Shown here: positions 9,048 to 17,639 of the stretch, piece after piece
How the letters are laid out: every line of letters starts with the position of its first letter
Position numbering within the stretch: position 1 is the first letter of the stretch
NCBI GenBank assembly: GCA_963805605.1
Contig: CAWDUX010000002.1
Span: 1,488,001-1,552,000 of the forward strand
Reading direction: 5' to 3'
DNA length: 64,000 nt
DNA from: Actinocatenispora sp963805605
GTDB taxonomy: Bacteria > Actinomycetota > Actinomycetes > Mycobacteriales > Micromonosporaceae
Notes under the pieces: generated by a model
Database searches by the model: none
Seen by the model: the letters and a program-made list of their open reading frames with translations, nothing else
Told to the model about the DNA's origin: nothing
Position numbers and translations under genes: made by a program

Positions 9048-9101
9048 ACGATACACGCTCGGCACAGCGATTCAATCCTGCGAAAGCAACTTTTTTGCAA
9101 C
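9048..9101 (-). promoter_or_regulatory. Candidate promoter of the peptide ABC operon with an adjacent direct repeat
   Basis: On the minus strand a -35 TTGAAT (9070-9075) and a -10 TATCGT (9048-9053) are separated by 16 bp, about 165 bp before the oppB GTG. Immediately upstream is an A/T-rich direct repeat, GTTGC-A6-GTTGC (9086-9101), unusual for this GC-rich DNA and suited to a regulator site. The rest of the 356-bp gap 8883-9238 holds the long oppB leader and the terminator of the next operon. Confidence 0.4.
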
Positions 9102-9185
9102 CGTGCAGTAGGTCTTGACCAGCAGCTACGCCATGCCTCATCATCCCGCCCGGTACCGTTCTGCCGGCTGTTCCCGGACACGGCG

Positions 9186-9217
9186 AACGCGGGCCGATCC
9201 GAGGATCGACCCGCGTT
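9186..9217 (-). terminator. Hairpin terminator of the betaine-type ABC operon
   Basis: An inverted repeat of 8 + 5 bp (AACGCGGG/CCCGCGTT, then CGATC/GATCG with one mismatch between) around a CGAG loop lies 22 bp past the stop of the minus-strand binding-protein gene. There is no long T-run, as is common in GC-rich actinomycetes. Confidence 0.6.
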
Positions 9218-9238
9218 ACGACCCGCTGAAATCAGCTG

Positions 9239-10240
9239 TCAGCTGGAGGCGAAGGCCGCATCCGAGGTCAACAGCAGCGAGATGCTGACCTTTCCGGTCT
9301 TCAGCCCGCTCTTGGACTGGGCGCCACCGGCGTCCAGCGGAGTGAACTTGCCGAATGCGATCTTGTAGGTCTTCTCCAGACCGAGCTGGCAGAACGCCCG
9401 CTTCGGGCATTCCGGCGGCCCGCCGAGGACCGTGGCCCTGCCGCTGCACTTGGCCGCGAACTCGGACAGGGTCGTGACCTTGTACTTGTCCGCGAAGGCC
9501 TGGGTGACGCCGAAGGCGTTCTGGTCGGCTGCCTTGGACGGCTTGCCGAACTTCAGCCCGACCTTGTCACCCAGCTTGGTCAGCGCCGCCATCGTGGTGT
9601 CGATGTCCCCCGAGGCCTGCGGCACCACGTTCTTGCCGTTGGCCTTCTGGTTCAGGAACTCGGTGAGGGTCGCGGCGTATTCCGGGACGATCTGGATCTC
9701 CCCCTTCTCCAGGGAAGGTTCGTACAGTTCCCGGTTGCCGATGGTCTTCACACTCACGGTGTATCCGGCTGCCTTGAGCACCGTCTGGTAGAGGTAGCCG
9801 ACCGTCTTGTTCTCGCTGAAGTCGGCGGCCCCGATGGTGATCGTGCCGGACCCCTTGGTGACGCCGGAGGTCAGGTTGTTGTCCTTGGCGAACGCGGTCG
9901 CCAGCTTCTGCGGGGCCTTGTGGTCGATGTCGGCCTGCTTGTTCAACTGGATCAGCTTCGGCGTGTCCAGTGCGGCCGACACCTTGTCCAGGTTGGCCAG
10001 CAGTGCCGGGGTCGCGACCTTCTTGTTCACCGCCGGCAGGATATTGTCGGAATTCTGCAGCTGCTTGTCGTCTTTCAGCAGCACCAGTTTGTCGCCGGCG
10101 ACCGGCGCACACCCGGCGCCCTTGACTGCGCTCTCCTTCTTGGTTCCGGACGACCCGGCCTGTCCACAACCGGCGATCAGCGCCGCTGTCGACAGCCCAG
10201 CCAAAATCCCGAGAATCACCCGGGACGGCCGCTTGTCCAT
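9239..10240 (-). CDS. Glycine betaine/choline-type ABC substrate-binding lipoprotein (OpuAC/OsmF family)
   Basis: A 333-residue lipoprotein. The signal peptide ends in a lipobox (AALIAGC, residues about 19-25). The mature domain shows the OpuAC pattern: GTITIGAADFSENKTVGYLY near the middle, KTIGNRELYEPSLEKGEI with the conserved Glu, VPEYAATLTEFLNQKANG, and QNAFGVTQAFADKYKVTTLS. ATG 10240 directly precedes the signal peptide; the longer frame upstream is not supported. It is the last gene of a minus-strand run after two permeases. Ligand (betaine, choline or another quaternary amine) is inferred from family only. Confidence 0.88.
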   Translation of the reverse strand: MDKRPSRVILGILAGLSTAALIAGCGQAGSSGTKKESAVKGAGCAPVAGDKLVLLKDDKQLQNSDNILPAVNKKVATPALLANLDKVSAALDTPKLIQLNKQADIDHKAPQKLATAFAKDNNLTSGVTKGSGTITIGAADFSENKTVGYLYQTVLKAAGYTVSVKTIGNRELYEPSLEKGEIQIVPEYAATLTEFLNQKANGKNVVPQASGDIDTTMAALTKLGDKVGLKFGKPSKAADQNAFGVTQAFADKYKVTTLSEFAAKCSGRATVLGGPPECPKRAFCQLGLEKTYKIAFGKFTPLDAGGAQSKSGLKTGKVSISLLLTSDAAFASS

Positions 10241-10473
10241 TACTGCCCGCCTTCCGTGTCCCGGCTCGACCCTCTGGTCGGCCGCGTGTCCGACGAGCGG
10301 TCGACGCAACGCCCCGACCACCGGTGTTCCGGTAGCACGAGACGCGGTGCCTCCCGCGCCCGACAAGCGAACCCCGCGCCCGCGCCAGCCGCAACTCGAA
10401 CGGCAGTCCTTGTCGTGTTCGTTACCCAGCCTCCGCCCATCTGGTGCAGTAGCGGGAGGAATTCAGCGCAACG

Positions 10474-11190
10474 TCACCGCGACATCGCGAGGCGCAGCCG
10501 GCGGCGGGGTGCCCGGCGAGACCGCAGCGACACGGGGGTGACCGCGCGCTCGGCCAGCACCAGCAGACCCTCGATGATCAGGCACAGCACCACCACCAGC
10601 AGACCGCCGGCGAGTACCTGCCCGCCACCGGTGGCCAGCCCCAGACCGAAGCCCTGGTTGATGATCGTGCCGAGGCCCGGACCGCCCACCAGGGCAGCCA
10701 ACGTGGCGGTCGCGACGACCTGTACGGCGGCGGTACGGAACCCGGTCGCCAGGTACGGCACCGAAAGCGGCAGTTCCACCCGGTACAGCACCTGCCAGCG
10801 GGACAGTCCCATGCCGTACGCGGCGTCCCGGACACTCGGATCCACTTCGCCGAGCCCCACCACGGCGTTGGCCAGCAGCGGCGGTACCGCGAAGATCGCC
10901 AGTGCGGCCACCGCCGACCAGGGCCCGAAACCGAGGAAGGTCAACGGAAAGATCGACAGCAGGGCCAGCGTCGGTACGGCCCGGGTCAGGTTGGACACCG
11001 CTACCATCACCCCACCGCCGCGACCCTGGTGGCCGAGCCAGATCCCGACCGGCCAGGACACCACGCAGGCGAACAGCACCGCGAGCGCGGAGATCCACAG
11101 GTGCTGCCAGGTCAGCGCGATGATGCCGTCGGAGTTGGTCCAGTTCAGCGGGTCGTTGAGCCACACCCACGCCTGGTTGAACACGTTCAT
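10474..11190 (-). CDS. Betaine/choline-type ABC transporter permease (OpuCB-like)
   Basis: A 238-residue permease with five to six predicted helices and the BPD_transp_1 domain. Family blocks are HLWISALAVLFACVVSWPVG near the N-terminus, LTRAVPTLALLSIFPL and the EAA loop VDPSVRDAAYGMGLSRWQVL. The C-terminus ends in a basic cytoplasmic tail. It is the middle of three minus-strand genes. Two permeases of similar size fit the OpuC/OsmF layout with two different membrane subunits. Confidence 0.88.
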   Translation of the reverse strand: MNVFNQAWVWLNDPLNWTNSDGIIALTWQHLWISALAVLFACVVSWPVGIWLGHQGRGGGVMVAVSNLTRAVPTLALLSIFPLTFLGFGPWSAVAALAIFAVPPLLANAVVGLGEVDPSVRDAAYGMGLSRWQVLYRVELPLSVPYLATGFRTAAVQVVATATLAALVGGPGLGTIINQGFGLGLATGGGQVLAGGLLVVVLCLIIEGLLVLAERAVTPVSLRSRRAPRRRLRLAMSR

Positions 11191-11278
11191 GCCGGCCGGC
11201 CCTCCTCACGGGCGCGAGCTGCGCCGATATCCCGATATGGTGCTCGATCCGCTGCCCCGCAACGGATCAACCGGGCGC

Positions 11279-11992
11279 TCACCGGGTCCGCCGCCGCGCC
11301 CATGGCATCACCAGCCGGCCGACGCCGGCCAGGACCAGATCCAGCACCAGGGCGAGCAGTACGCAGGCGATGGTGGCGGTCATGATCTGCGCCTTGTAGA
11401 AGTTGTTCCGGAAGCCTTCCAGGATCAGCTCTCCGAAGCCGCCGTACCCACCGATGACCGAGCCGACGGTGACCATCGCGACGGTGGACACGGTCGCGAT
11501 CCGCAGTCCGGTCATGATGCTGGGTAACGACAGTGGCAGCTCGATACGGGTCAACAGACCGATTCGCCCGTACCCCATACCCTGTGCGGCGCTACGTACC
11601 TCGACGGGCACCTGCCGCAACCCGGTCAACGTGTTGCGCACGATCACCAACAGCGCGTACAACACCAGTCCGATCACCACGGTGCTGGCGTACGGGCCGA
11701 CAAAGGGTGCCAGGATGGCGAACAGTCCCAGGGACGGGATGGTGTACAGCACGCTGGAAAGTGCGAGGATCGGACCGGTGAGCCAGGATATTCGGTGCGC
11801 CAGTACGCCGAGTGGCACGGCGATGACCGCCGCGATGAGCACCGAGATCGCGGTCAGTTCGATGTGCTGCTCGAGGGCGGACCACAACGTGTGGCTGTTC
11901 TCGCGCACGTAGGACCAGGAGAACCAGGGGTTTCCCGCGTCGTCGGTGACCGCCGCCAGCACGTGAGATGAAGCTCCGTGAAGAGAGGACAC
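11279..11992 (-). CDS. Betaine/choline-type ABC transporter permease (OpuCD-like)
   Basis: A 237-residue permease, paralogous to the next one downstream. It shows HIELTAISVLIAAVIAVPLG, YTIPSLGLFAILAPF and the EAA loop VPVEVRSAAQGMGYGRIGLL. The GTG at 11992 is only 2 bp from the GTG of the divergent ATPase gene; a second GTG at 11962, with GGAG 11 nt upstream, is an alternative start that would leave a 32-bp gap. Promoters for both directions must overlap coding sequence. Confidence 0.87.
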   Translation of the reverse strand: MSSLHGASSHVLAAVTDDAGNPWFSWSYVRENSHTLWSALEQHIELTAISVLIAAVIAVPLGVLAHRISWLTGPILALSSVLYTIPSLGLFAILAPFVGPYASTVVIGLVLYALLVIVRNTLTGLRQVPVEVRSAAQGMGYGRIGLLTRIELPLSLPSIMTGLRIATVSTVAMVTVGSVIGGYGGFGELILEGFRNNFYKAQIMTATIACVLLALVLDLVLAGVGRLVMPWARRRTR

Positions 11993-11994
11993 GA

Positions 11995-13011
11995 GTGGAC
12001 GCTACCCCTGAGACCGGGAGCGCCGCCGCGGAGATCCGACTGGACCGGTTGAGCAAGGCCTACCCGAACGGCACGGTTGCCGTCGCGGAGTTGAGCCTGA
12101 CCGTACCGGCGGGTGAACTCGTCACCCTGGTCGGACCGTCCGGCTGCGGCAAGTCGACCATCCTGCGGATGATCAACCGGTTGGTAGAGCCGACCGGCGG
12201 ATCGATCCTGCTGGACGAGGAGGACATCACGCACGCCGATCCGGTGGCATTGCGTCGGCGGATCGGTTACGCGATCCAGGATGTCGGGCTGTTCCCGCAC
12301 CAGACCGTGCGCCAGAACGTGGCGACCGTGCCGCGCCTGCTGGGCTGGGCGAAGGACCGCACCGAGCAGCGGGTGGAGGAGCTGCTGGATCTGGTCGGAC
12401 TGGACCCGGGACAGTACGGAAAGCGCTATCCCAACGAACTCTCGGGCGGTCAGCGCCAGCGCGTCGGGGTGGCCCGGGCGCTGGCCGCCGACCCGGTCGT
12501 GCTGCTGATGGACGAGCCGTTCAGCGCGGTCGACCCGATCGCCCGGGGCCGGCTGCAGGAGGAGTTCCTGCGGCTGCAGGCCGAGGTATGCAAGACGGTC
12601 GTGCTCGTCACCCACGACGTGGACGAGGCGGTCCGGCTCGGTGACCGGATCGCGGTGCTCTCCGAGGGCGGCAAGCTGGAACAGTACGCGCCGCCGGTCG
12701 AGGTCCTGGGCCAGCCGGCAAGTTCGTTCGTGGCCGAGTTCATCGGCGGCGACCGTGGCATCAAACGGCTCAGCGTCACCGGGATCCCGGCCACCGCGCT
12801 GCGCGCCCCGGCCACCGTGGACGGCTTCGACCGGGCCATCGACCCGCCGACCATACCGGCGACCGGCACCCTGCGCGACGCGCTGGCCGTACTGCTGGAG
12901 GGCGGTACGGGCTGGGTCGCGGTACGCGACGGCGACGAGATCACCGGCGTACTCACTCCCGAGGACGTCTACCGCGCCATGCACGACAGCCGGCCAGCCG
13001 AGGTGGGCTGA
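11995..13011 (+). CDS. Betaine/choline-type ABC transporter ATP-binding protein with a single CBS-like C-terminal segment
   Basis: A 338-residue ATPase: Walker A GPSGCGKST, signature LSGGQRQRVGVARAL, Walker B VLLMDEPFSAVDP, H-loop VTHDVDEAV. The C-terminal 100 residues (DALAVLLEGGTGWVAVRDGDEITGVLTPEDV) look like one CBS motif, as in OpuCA-type subunits where CBS domains sense ionic strength. GTG 11995 is preferred over an in-frame ATG 27 bp upstream because GAGAGGA lies 6 nt before it. It is divergent from the permeases and binding-protein gene of the same system. Confidence 0.88.
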   Translation: MDATPETGSAAAEIRLDRLSKAYPNGTVAVAELSLTVPAGELVTLVGPSGCGKSTILRMINRLVEPTGGSILLDEEDITHADPVALRRRIGYAIQDVGLFPHQTVRQNVATVPRLLGWAKDRTEQRVEELLDLVGLDPGQYGKRYPNELSGGQRQRVGVARALAADPVVLLMDEPFSAVDPIARGRLQEEFLRLQAEVCKTVVLVTHDVDEAVRLGDRIAVLSEGGKLEQYAPPVEVLGQPASSFVAEFIGGDRGIKRLSVTGIPATALRAPATVDGFDRAIDPPTIPATGTLRDALAVLLEGGTGWVAVRDGDEITGVLTPEDVYRAMHDSRPAEVG

Positions 13012-13028
13012 CCGTCGGCGTACGCGAA

Positions 13029-13058
13029 CCGGCCGCCACCCCTGCGGGTGACGGCCGG
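13029..13058. terminator. Bidirectional hairpin terminator
   Basis: A strong inverted repeat, CCGGCCG-C-CACCC-CTGC-GGGTG-A-CGGCCGG, gives 12 paired bases with one mismatch and a 4-nt loop. It sits 17 bp after the ATPase stop and 16 bp before the end of the convergent minus-strand gene, so it can serve both. Confidence 0.75.
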
Positions 13059-13074
13059 CTCGGCGGCATACCGG

Positions 13075-13554
13075 TCAATGTCGACCGGTGAGGGCGGCCA
13101 GACCTATCAGCCACCCGACGAGCAGCCCGTACGTCGCGCCGCCCGCGGCGGCCAGCATGGCGCCGTGCAGCGACGCGTCGTGCGCGAGGAACGCGGCGAG
13201 CAGGCCGGCGATGCCGGCCGCCAGCATCGTGCAGCCCCACCCGATCACGAACGCACCGAACCCGCTGCGCGTGATGGTGGCGCCAACCAGTACTGCGACC
13301 AGCAGGATCAGCAGGATCGCTTTGAGGTCCGCGGCCAGCAGGTCGCGGATCGCCGCCCCGGAACCGTTCGCGGGTGCCAGGTGCCAGGTCGGCCATGCGA
13401 GTGTCCGCAGAAACAGTCCACTCGCGGTGCCGGTGTCGGCGTTACGGGCAGCCCAGTCGACGTACGCCGGGTTGCCGAACGCCAACACGAGCACCAGGGT
13501 GGCGATCGCACAGGTACCCGCTGCGGAACGGACACGTCCAGACATGAATGCCAT
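13075..13554 (-). CDS. Multi-pass membrane protein of unknown function
   Basis: A protein of about 159 residues with an N-terminal hydrophobic segment (TCAIATLVLVLAFG), a short extracytoplasmic stretch, and three further helices (KAILLILLVAVLVGATI, FVIGWGCTMLAAGIAGLLAAFLA, AAAGGATYGLLVGWLIGLAAL). The start is uncertain: ATG 13554 or ATG 13545; the frame also opens at TTG 13578. No family recognised and no functional link to neighbours visible. Confidence 0.55.
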   Translation of the reverse strand: MAFMSGRVRSAAGTCAIATLVLVLAFGNPAYVDWAARNADTGTASGLFLRTLAWPTWHLAPANGSGAAIRDLLAADLKAILLILLVAVLVGATITRSGFGAFVIGWGCTMLAAGIAGLLAAFLAHDASLHGAMLAAAGGATYGLLVGWLIGLAALTGRH

Positions 13555-13632
13555 GCGCCACGGATACCCATCGATCAAGATCCATACACCGCACAGCGGG
13601 CCGCGAGATAACGTTCAGGTATCGATGCTGAC

Positions 13633-13944
13633 CTATTGGTGCTTCAACAGATAGTCGATGAAACGCGCCCGGATAAGCGGTTCGGCCTCACCGTAGGTCG
13701 ACCGGCCGGTGAACTCCCGCCAGATCCCGATCACCTCGTCGAAGAATTCGCCGATCGAGCCGGTCGAATCGTCCAGCAGCGCGCTCTCTCGGGCATGCGG
13801 CAGATGCCGCACCAGATCCGCGAAGAAGTGCCGGTCATGTTGCTGCCGCGCCAGAGCGAAAGCCCGTTCGCGCAGCTCCTCTGTAGGCAACGCGTCCAGT
13901 TCGTCCAACGACGTACCGGACCCGGAAGTGGAATCGACCATCAT
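13633..13944 (-). CDS. Small acidic protein of unknown function
   Basis: A 103-residue soluble protein, rich in Glu/Asp and aromatic residues, predicted mostly helical (LDELDALPTEELRERAFALARQ; RHFFADLVRHLPHARESALL; GEFFDEVIGIWREFTG). No transmembrane segment or known motif. Start could be ATG 13944 or the next codon at 13941. It follows the permease-like gene on the same strand at a short distance but no functional relation can be stated. Confidence 0.55.
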   Translation of the reverse strand: MMVDSTSGSGTSLDELDALPTEELRERAFALARQQHDRHFFADLVRHLPHARESALLDDSTGSIGEFFDEVIGIWREFTGRSTYGEAEPLIRARFIDYLLKHQ

Positions 13945-13967
13945 CCGAGTCTACGGTCCGCGACCGC

Positions 13968-15167
13968 TCACAGCTCGGACACCGGCTCGTCGGGCCGGCC
14001 GGCCCACTCCACCACACGGGTCACCACCAGGCCCAGCACGATCGCGCTGCCAGCCGCCGTGAACGTCACCAGATCGGGAGACCACTGCTGGTAGATGCCG
14101 TACTGCAGGACGAACGTCAACGCCGCGACACCGAGCATGGTGCCGAACAGCCCGCCCCGCCGGCCGTACGCGCTGACCCCACCGAGCAGTACCGCACCCA
14201 GCGGCAGTACCAGGTCCCGCAGCATCGTCGACTGACCGGCGGCGCGGATGTGCATAGCACCGACGACACCGGCCGCACCGGCCAGCCCGGACGAGAGAGT
14301 CAGCGCGAACACCGCCATCAGCCCGGCGCCGGCGCCCCGCCGCGCGGCCACGTTCCCCAGCGGACGGAACGACCCCACCATCCGCCGCAACGGACCGATC
14401 AGCCCCAGCAGACCGAAGAGCACCGAAACACCGGCGACCCCGATCAGCCACAGCGACGCGTGCCGGGCCGGATCCGGTACCACGGCGCCACGCGGCAGCA
14501 CCAGCACACCGTGCCGGTCCACGAACCCCAGGACGGCCAGGCCCGCGCACACCGCGCCCAGGCTCGCCGCCCAGGCCGGTACGTGCAGCACGCTGACCAC
14601 CAGGCCCAGCACCAGGCCCGCCGTCAACGAGACACCCACCGCCAGCAGTACCGCGCCCACCGTGCCGTGCCCCTGGTCCCGAACGAACAGCACACCCGCC
14701 ACCGATGCGAACGCACCGACCGCCAGGTTCGGGGTGGCCGCGCGCAGCGACAGCGACACCGCGACGGCCAGCATGCCGAGTATCGCGGCGCTGAGCATCA
14801 GCGGCGCCTGGCCGCTACCGCTGAACATCTTCGGCTCGTTGATGTAGCAGAACAGCGACAGCCCGCCGACCAGCAGGATCAGCAGAACCTCCCAGACGCC
14901 GTGCACCAGCAACCGGTCGCGTTGCAGCACCGGGCGCGCGGCGGGGCCGGACCAGGTGTCCGGGCCCAGCATCAGGGTGCGGTCCTCCTCGGAGTAGCTG
15001 GTCACCGAACCCGGCTGGTACACCGGCGCGTCGTCGTACCCCTCGTCCGTCCGGTACGGCCCGCCCGAGCCAAAGCCGTGCTCGGTCGCGTCGGTGCCGT
15101 ACGGGTCGGGTGCCTGCCCGGGATCACCGCGGCCAGGCAGTCGGACCGTCGCATCGTCCTGCGCCAT
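13968..15167 (-). CDS. Ribose/branched-chain-type ABC permease-like membrane protein
   Basis: A 399-residue protein. The first 80 residues are charged and disordered, then 8-10 predicted helices follow. The blocks LSLRAATPNLAVGAFASVAG and VHVPAWAASLGAVCAGLAVLG recall the BPD_transp_2 family (RbsC-type permeases, motif DLSVG replaced here by NLAVG), and GLAGAAGVVGAMHI matches the late membrane region. No ATPase or binding protein is adjacent, so it may be an orphan or a distant homologue with another role. ATG 15167 has GGAGG 8 nt upstream, which decides the start. Confidence 0.65.
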   Translation of the reverse strand: MAQDDATVRLPGRGDPGQAPDPYGTDATEHGFGSGGPYRTDEGYDDAPVYQPGSVTSYSEEDRTLMLGPDTWSGPAARPVLQRDRLLVHGVWEVLLILLVGGLSLFCYINEPKMFSGSGQAPLMLSAAILGMLAVAVSLSLRAATPNLAVGAFASVAGVLFVRDQGHGTVGAVLLAVGVSLTAGLVLGLVVSVLHVPAWAASLGAVCAGLAVLGFVDRHGVLVLPRGAVVPDPARHASLWLIGVAGVSVLFGLLGLIGPLRRMVGSFRPLGNVAARRGAGAGLMAVFALTLSSGLAGAAGVVGAMHIRAAGQSTMLRDLVLPLGAVLLGGVSAYGRRGGLFGTMLGVAALTFVLQYGIYQQWSPDLVTFTAAGSAIVLGLVVTRVVEWAGRPDEPVSEL

Positions 15168-15304
15168 CTGCGCCTCCTTCGACCGGACAGCGGACAGCGG
15201 GTCCTCCGCGCGACCCGCGGCCCGGAGACCGCGACGCACTCACACCAGCCACGTTCCATCGTGGCGTACCCGGTCCAATCCTGCTGGCCGTACCAGCAGA
15301 CGTG

Positions 15305-15814
15305 TCAGCGTTCCCGGCGACCGTTCGGCCGGTCGGCGTCCCGGTCGTCCTCCGGACGGTCCGGGATCCGGCAGGACCGTTCCAGCCACAGGGCGGCGAC
15401 AACCAGCAGGACCGAGCCGATCAGCCCGGCGGCCGCCGGCAGCACGTCGTCGGCCGCCGCGGTCAACCGGTCACGCTGCTGCACCACCCACAGCAGGATC
15501 CCGCCGTACGCGCCGGTGAACAGCGCGCCGGCAGTCGCCGACGCCTTGGCCACCAGCACGTACCGGGCCACCACCAGCGGGTTCACCGGCACGGTGCCCG
15601 GTGCGCGGTCGATTCGGCGGGCGGTCGTCCAGGCCGCGATCCCCTCCACCGCCGCCACCAGGAACAAGGTCACGCCGGGCAGTACCGGCAACGCCGGGAT
15701 GACCCCGTAGAACCGGTCGAACAGCACCCATCCGCCGACGCCGGCCACCACCGCCGCCACCACCAGTGCGGCGGGGCTGGTGGGCCGTACCCGCGGCTCC
15801 GGCTCGTCATCCAT
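15305..15814 (-). CDS. DUF3180 family membrane protein
   Basis: A 169-residue protein with four hydrophobic helices: residues about 15-35 (AALVVAAVVAGVGGWVLFDRF), 42-62, 85-110 and 130-150, with a basic C-terminal tail. Gene length, topology and position directly after folK match DUF3180, an actinobacterial membrane family of unknown function that is regularly linked to folate genes. ATG 15814 overlaps the folK stop by 8 bp, supporting translation from the same transcript. Confidence 0.8.
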   Translation of the reverse strand: MDDEPEPRVRPTSPAALVVAAVVAGVGGWVLFDRFYGVIPALPVLPGVTLFLVAAVEGIAAWTTARRIDRAPGTVPVNPLVVARYVLVAKASATAGALFTGAYGGILLWVVQQRDRLTAAADDVLPAAAGLIGSVLLVVAALWLERSCRIPDRPEDDRDADRPNGRRER

Positions 15815-16346
15815 CGTTCTCCGGCCTCCACCAGTCCTCGCTACCGCACCGGCGCACCGCCGGTACGTCGGCCGCAACCTCCGGGCGGGTCAGCAACTGC
15901 TCGATCCGCCCGGCGCCGGGCAGCTCCAGCCCCGGCGCGATCTCCTGCAACGGCACCAGGACGAACGCCCGCTGCGCGGCCCTCGGGTGCGGCAGGGTCA
16001 GTTCGGGCGCGTCGCTTCGCACCGGCCCGGTCAGGCCGTCGGTGAACACCGCGATCACGTCCACGTCCAGGGTGCGCGGAGCGTACCGGCGCTGCGGGTC
16101 ACGGCGCCGCCCGGCCGTCTGTTCCAGCGCATGCGCCCGGGACAGCCAGTCCGCCGGTCCGGCCGTCGGATCCGCGGCCACCAGCACCGCGTTCAGGTAC
16201 GCCGGCTGATCGTCATCACCCCAGGGGGGCGTCTCGTACAGGCCGGACACGGCGACCAGCACGTCGCGCAGCCCGGTGACGGCGGTACGCAGCGCGGCGG
16301 CCCGGTCGCCGAGGTTGGCGCCCAACGCCAGTACGGCCGTGGTCAT
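15807..16346 (-). CDS. folK: 2-amino-4-hydroxy-6-hydroxymethyldihydropteridine diphosphokinase
   Basis: A 179-residue enzyme that pyrophosphorylates 6-hydroxymethyl-7,8-dihydropterin with ATP, the step before dihydropteroate synthase. The N-terminus ALGANLGDRAAALR and the central blocks VSGLYETPPWG and RYAPRTLDVDVIAV (with the Mg-binding DVD) followed by LTLPHPRAAQRAFVLVPL are the standard HPPK motifs. Start ATG 16346 overlaps the folB stop (ATGA). Part of the folP-folB-folK-DUF3180 operon. Confidence 0.95.
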   Translation of the reverse strand: MTTAVLALGANLGDRAAALRTAVTGLRDVLVAVSGLYETPPWGDDDQPAYLNAVLVAADPTAGPADWLSRAHALEQTAGRRRDPQRRYAPRTLDVDVIAVFTDGLTGPVRSDAPELTLPHPRAAQRAFVLVPLQEIAPGLELPGAGRIEQLLTRPEVAADVPAVRRCGSEDWWRPENDG

Positions 16347-16705
16347 GCTTGGCTCCGCCGGACGGTGACCGCGACATCGGTGAACTGCTGCGCGATCGGC
16401 GCCTGCGGCTTGTGTACGGTCAGCTCCACCGAGCGCACCCGCCGGTCGGCCAGGCACTCGCCGGCGAGCCGGTCGGCGAGGGTCTCGATCAGGTTGACCG
16501 GCTCGCCGGCCAGCACGGCGGCCAGCCGGTCGGCCAGCTCACCGTAGTGCACGGTGTCGGTCACCTCGTCGCTGTCCGCCGCCGGGCGCAGGTCGAGTTC
16601 CAGTACGGCGTCCACCACGAAATCCTGGCCCTGTTCCCGCTCGAAGTCGTACACCCCGTGCCGGCCACGGACCCGCAGCCCGGTCAGCGCGATCCGGTCA
16701 GCCAT
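16343..16705 (-). CDS. folB: Dihydroneopterin aldolase
   Basis: A 120-residue enzyme converting 7,8-dihydroneopterin into 6-hydroxymethyl-7,8-dihydropterin and glycolaldehyde. It starts IALTGLRVRGRHGVYDFER, with the substrate-contact HGV segment, contains DTVHYGELADRL and VNLIETLADRLA (the catalytic region) and ends with the conserved Lys in VHKPQAPI. ATG 16705 overlaps the end of folP by 8 bp; an in-frame ATG at 16717 is possible. Length fits the family. Confidence 0.94.
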   Translation of the reverse strand: MADRIALTGLRVRGRHGVYDFEREQGQDFVVDAVLELDLRPAADSDEVTDTVHYGELADRLAAVLAGEPVNLIETLADRLAGECLADRRVRSVELTVHKPQAPIAQQFTDVAVTVRRSQA

Positions 16706-17639
16706 TGCGCCGCCCATCACCCACGGTGGCCGCCGCCGCGTCCCCGGCCCGGCTGGCCTGCCAGGCTCGGATCGCATCCACGGTCGCCCGCACCTCGTGC
16801 ACCCGTACCCCCCAGGCCCCGGCCGCGACCGCGGCCAGATTGGTGGCGATACTCGCCGCCTCCCGATCCCCGACCGGCCGGGGCGTACCGTCCGGGCCGG
16901 CCAGCAGCCGACCCAGGAACGACTTGCGGCTGGCCCCGACCAGTACCGGGCGACCCAGGCCGAGCAGTACGTCGAGGTGGGCCAGCAGCCGCCAGTTGTG
17001 TCCGGCGGTCTTGGCGAAGCCCAGCCCCGGGTCGAGGATGATGCGCTGCTCGGCCACCCCCCGGCTCAGCGCCCCGGCGATCCGATCGGCCAACTCGTCG
17101 CGTACTTCCTGCACCACGTCGGTGTAGTGCGCCAGGTCCTGCATCTGCTGGGAGTGGCCGCGCCAGTGCATCAGGATCCACGGGCAGTCGGCGGCGGCCA
17201 CCACCCGAGCCATGTCCGGATCGGCCAGACCACCGGACACGTCGTTGACCACCGCGGCGCCGGCGGCGATGGCGGCCTCGGCGACCGCCGCCCTGGTCGT
17301 GTCGATGCTCATCGGTACGCCGGCGGCGGCCAGCTGCCGGATGACCGGCACGACCCGGGCGGTTTCGATGTCCTGATCGACCCGGTCGGCGCCCGGCCGG
17401 GTGGACTCGCCGCCCACGTCGATCAGGTCGGCGCCGTCGCGCCACAGTTGGACACCGTGCGCGACGGCCGCTTCCAGGTCGGCGTACCGTCCGCCGTCGC
17501 TGAACGAGTCGGGCGTCACGTTGAGTACGCCCATCACGGTGGGGCGCCCGGTGCCCGGCTCGGCGCCGTACCGGATGTTGTGCTCGCTCACGGTACCGAC
17601 GCTACCGGGCCGGCCGAGGTAGCCGCGCGTGGCGCTCAC
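16698..17639 (-). CDS. folP: Dihydropteroate synthase
   Basis: A 313-residue enzyme joining 6-hydroxymethyl-dihydropterin pyrophosphate and p-aminobenzoate; the target of sulfonamides. The signature GVLNVTPDSFSDGG is at about residues 37-50, then DVGGESTRPG, SIDTTRA, VVNDVSGG, DPGLGFAKT and GASRKSFLG. GTG 17639 overlaps the stop of the upstream gene by 4 bp (GTGA), so coupling is likely; GTG 17591, closer to the usual N-terminus, is an alternative. In many actinobacteria folP follows folE closely; here folE is 14.7 kb away. Confidence 0.95.
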   Translation of the reverse strand: MSATRGYLGRPGSVGTVSEHNIRYGAEPGTGRPTVMGVLNVTPDSFSDGGRYADLEAAVAHGVQLWRDGADLIDVGGESTRPGADRVDQDIETARVVPVIRQLAAAGVPMSIDTTRAAVAEAAIAAGAAVVNDVSGGLADPDMARVVAAADCPWILMHWRGHSQQMQDLAHYTDVVQEVRDELADRIAGALSRGVAEQRIILDPGLGFAKTAGHNWRLLAHLDVLLGLGRPVLVGASRKSFLGRLLAGPDGTPRPVGDREAASIATNLAAVAAGAWGVRVHEVRATVDAIRAWQASRAGDAAAATVGDGRRNG

